Source of the DNA: Spirochaetia bacterium | GTDB taxonomy: Bacteria; Spirochaetota; UBA4802; UBA5550 | Direction of reading: 5' to 3' | Assembly: GCA_031289575.1 (NCBI GenBank) | Contig: JAITPE010000043.1 | Location: 1 to 5,624 of the forward strand | Length of the DNA: 5,624 nucleotides | Shown here: piece by piece, positions 4,015 to 5,624 of the stretch | Numbering within the stretch: the first letter of the stretch is position 1 | Layout of the letters: every line of letters starts with the position of its first letter | Made by a program: the position numbers and the translations under genes | The notes under the pieces: model-generated | Told to the model about the DNA's origin: nothing | Databases searched by the model: none | Seen by the model: only the letters and a program-made list of their open reading frames with translations

Positions 4015-5624
4015 ATGAATCAGAAAATTTTTAAGCGAAGAATCTGGTTTACGGCAGCCGCTATCATTCTGCTTTCCTTTTATGCCGCCATAAGGCTGTT
4101 TAGTCTTCATTTTTCCGATAAAATAATAGCCGAACCCGCGGAAAAAAAAGAGGCAAGGAGGGGCTCCATAAAAGACCGTAACGGATATATTCTTGCCATG
4201 ACCATTGACTCATGGTCGGTTTATGCCAATCCGGAAGAAATCAAACATGCGTCCGATACGGCAGCCCGCCTTTCGGCGGCAATAGGCCTTTCCCGAAGTC
4301 ATCTTGCCGAACGTATGGAGCGGAAACGCAGATTTGTTTGGCTTAAACGCAAGATCGACGCCGCCTCCATGGAAGAGATAAAAAAGCTCAAACTTGATGG
4401 TATTCATTTCAGGAAGGAATATCTGCGCGTGTATCCGCATGATTCTTTAGCTTCCAATATAATAGGTTTTACCGGAGTTGATAATGCCGGACTTGAGGGA
4501 ATTGAATATCAGTATAATACGCTTCTTAAATCGGGCTATGATTCGGATGATGAAATAGTCTATGGCAGAAATATTGTCCTCACCATTGACAGCTATATTC
4601 AAAAAAAAGCCGAGGATCAACTAAAGGCCGCTGTTGACGCGGCCGGCGCCAAGCAGGGAGCGGCCATTGTTCTTGATATAAAGAGCGCTCAGATACTCGC
4701 GCTGGCAAAGTACCCCGGCTATAATCCTAACAGGTACTATGCATATCCGGAGGCGAATCTCAGAAACTTTTCGGTAATAGATTCATACGAGCCGGGGTCA
4801 ACCATGAAGATTTTTTCTATGGCGGCGGCCTATGAGTATAATCAGGAACTGTTCAAAAAAGCCCATGAATGTAAGGGCTCCATTGAAATAGCCGGAGTTG
4901 TGATAAACTGCGAAAGGCCGCACGGACATGTTACGGTTAAGGAAATTATCAGCCAATCCTGCAATGTCGGCGTGATTGAGACCATGAGGACTCTTCCCAG
5001 AAAAAATTTTTATGATTTTTTAAAGCGCTTCGGTTTCGGCAAAAAAACCGAAGCCGGCTTTCCCGGTGAAACAGAGGGCATACTCAGAAGCGTTGACCAA
5101 TGGTCGGGATTATCAAAATACTCCATGGCAATAGGCTACGAATTTTCGCTTACATCTCTTCAGCTTGCCGCGGCATATTCCGCCATCGCAAACAACGGGC
5201 TCTACAATGTTCCATTAATTGTAAAAAGAATAGAGGATCAGGACGGCGGAATTATCCGTGAGTTTTCGGCCAAAAACATGGGGAGCGTATGTTCCCCAAA
5301 GACGGCCGCCGTAATGCTTCAGCTCATGCGCGGAGTCATAACCGACGGAACCGGAAAACGGGCCGCATTGGAGTATTATCACGTTGCCGGCAAAACAGGC
5401 ACTTCGAAAAAGTTTTCCCAGACAAAGGGACTGTATACGGATTCGCAGGTCTCGTCTTTCGCGGGGATTGTTCCGCTTGAGGATCCCTCGCTTTGCGTAC
5501 TTGTCATAATTGACGCTCCGTCAAGCGGGCAGGGCGGCGGCAGCGCCGCCGCGCCTGTTTTCGCGGGAATCGCAGGGAGCGCGCTGCCATATTTGCGCGT
5601 AAGCGCAAATACGGTGAAGGCAGC
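4015..5624 (+). CDS. ftsI: Class B penicillin-binding protein (septal transpeptidase FtsI/PBP3), 3' end missing
   Basis: This D,D-transpeptidase cross-links peptidoglycan, most likely at the septum with FtsW. The 536 codons present show a short basic cytoplasmic tail (1-9), a membrane anchor (about 10-28), the class B pedestal signature RGSIKDRNG (49-57), a GLEGIEYQYNTLL segment ending near 171, and LTIDSYIQ (from 189). The transpeptidase domain follows with all three active-site motifs: S262-T-M-K265 in YEPGSTMKIF, S315-C-N317, and K460-T-G-T463 in VAGKTGTSKK. The end of the domain, AAPVFAGIAGSALPYL, is reached, so only a short C-terminal piece is off the window. The span between GIEYQYNTLL and LTID is short, about 17 residues, against a clearly longer loop in E. 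coli FtsI. The ATG at 4015 is the first possible start, since an in-frame TAG lies at 4009-4011; its ribosome-binding site is weak. Class B is certain. FtsI is preferred over MrdA or a SpoVD-like enzyme because of the size and compact N-terminus, and an FtsI-like elongation paralog remains possible. Confidence 0.92.
   Translation, partial: MNQKIFKRRIWFTAAAIILLSFYAAIRLFSLHFSDKIIAEPAEKKEARRGSIKDRNGYILAMTIDSWSVYANPEEIKHASDTAARLSAAIGLSRSHLAERMERKRRFVWLKRKIDAASMEEIKKLKLDGIHFRKEYLRVYPHDSLASNIIGFTGVDNAGLEGIEYQYNTLLKSGYDSDDEIVYGRNIVLTIDSYIQKKAEDQLKAAVDAAGAKQGAAIVLDIKSAQILALAKYPGYNPNRYYAYPEANLRNFSVIDSYEPGSTMKIFSMAAAYEYNQELFKKAHECKGSIEIAGVVINCERPHGHVTVKEIISQSCNVGVIETMRTLPRKNFYDFLKRFGFGKKTEAGFPGETEGILRSVDQWSGLSKYSMAIGYEFSLTSLQLAAAYSAIANNGLYNVPLIVKRIEDQDGGIIREFSAKNMGSVCSPKTAAVMLQLMRGVITDGTGKRAALEYYHVAGKTGTSKKFSQTKGLYTDSQVSSFAGIVPLEDPSLCVLVIIDAPSSGQGGGSAAAPVFAGIAGSALPYLRVSANTVKA
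5027..5054. repeat. Inverted repeat with 10-bp stem within ftsI
   Basis: GCTTCGGTTT (5027-5036) and AAACCGAAGC (5045-5054) are perfect complements around an eight-base loop. They cover the codons for the FGFGKK stretch common in these proteins, so the repeat may simply follow from the encoded residues. Confidence 0.45.
5533..5550. repeat. GC-rich hairpin within the ftsI 3' region
   Basis: GGCGGCG (5533-5539) and CGCCGCC (5544-5550) form a seven-pair all-GC stem with a four-base loop. They encode Gly-Gly-Ser-Ala-Ala, and glycine and alanine codons are complementary, so coding content can produce this by itself. Confidence 0.4.
5590..5611. repeat. Nine-pair hairpin with GTAA loop near the ftsI 3' end
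   Basis: TATTTGCGC (5590-5598) and GCGCAAATA (5603-5611) pair perfectly around GTAA, which in RNA is a GNRA-type tetraloop. It lies 39 bases after the GC-rich hairpin, in codons for YLRVSAN. No T-run follows within the 13 bases visible, so it is not a typical terminator as seen here. Confidence 0.5.

Noticed and set aside
3688..4110. 140-residue minus-strand frame opposite the end of lepB and the start of ftsI
   Set aside because: It is antisense to two certain genes, has no family features and is explained as a shadow frame.

Overview
The window looks like ordinary bacterial chromosome. It uses the standard bacterial code (TGA as stop), has moderate base composition and dense genes, and shows no transposase, tRNA, rRNA, CRISPR array or phage gene. 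The taxon cannot be fixed from the sequence. A free-standing protein of the XPB helicase-associated family, an unusual signal peptidase I and a degenerate response-regulator-like protein together would suit a Treponema-like spirochaete, but this is a guess.

Layout. (1) Bases 2-427 (+) are the 3' part of a gene whose product ends like a two-component receiver domain. Its frame stops at 427, but another frame with protein-like content runs on to 596. A frameshift at a run of seven A (412-418) may therefore have split one gene. (2) Bases 572-850 (+) encode a 92-residue basic protein I do not recognise. (3) Bases 855-2735 (-) encode a 626-residue protein with several winged-helix-like segments and a C-terminal helicase-associated (XPB/Ssl2 N-terminal-like) domain, but no helicase motor. 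It converges on gene 2 with a 4-base gap. (4) Bases 2736-2886 are a 151-base divergent intergenic region with a perfect TATAAT, a spaced dyad and a strong ribosome-binding site. (5) Bases 2887-3978 (+) encode a signal peptidase I with an extra N-terminal module of two membrane segments plus a PH-like beta domain. (6) Bases 4015-5624 (+) encode a class B penicillin-binding protein, probably FtsI, cut by the window edge shortly before its C-terminus.

Genes 5 and 6 lie 36 bases apart on one strand and probably form an envelope operon: one enzyme removes signal peptides at the inner membrane and the other cross-links septal peptidoglycan. Genes 1 and 2 may form a separate unit, since the second gene starts inside the possible extension of the first. 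No functional link between the two halves is visible.

No complete new system is evident. The points most worth checking are the PH-like/signal peptidase fusion, the possible frameshift in gene 1, the motor-less XPB-type protein, and several perfect inverted repeats. One of these repeats covers the ftsI ribosome-binding region, and two sit in the ftsI 3' end.
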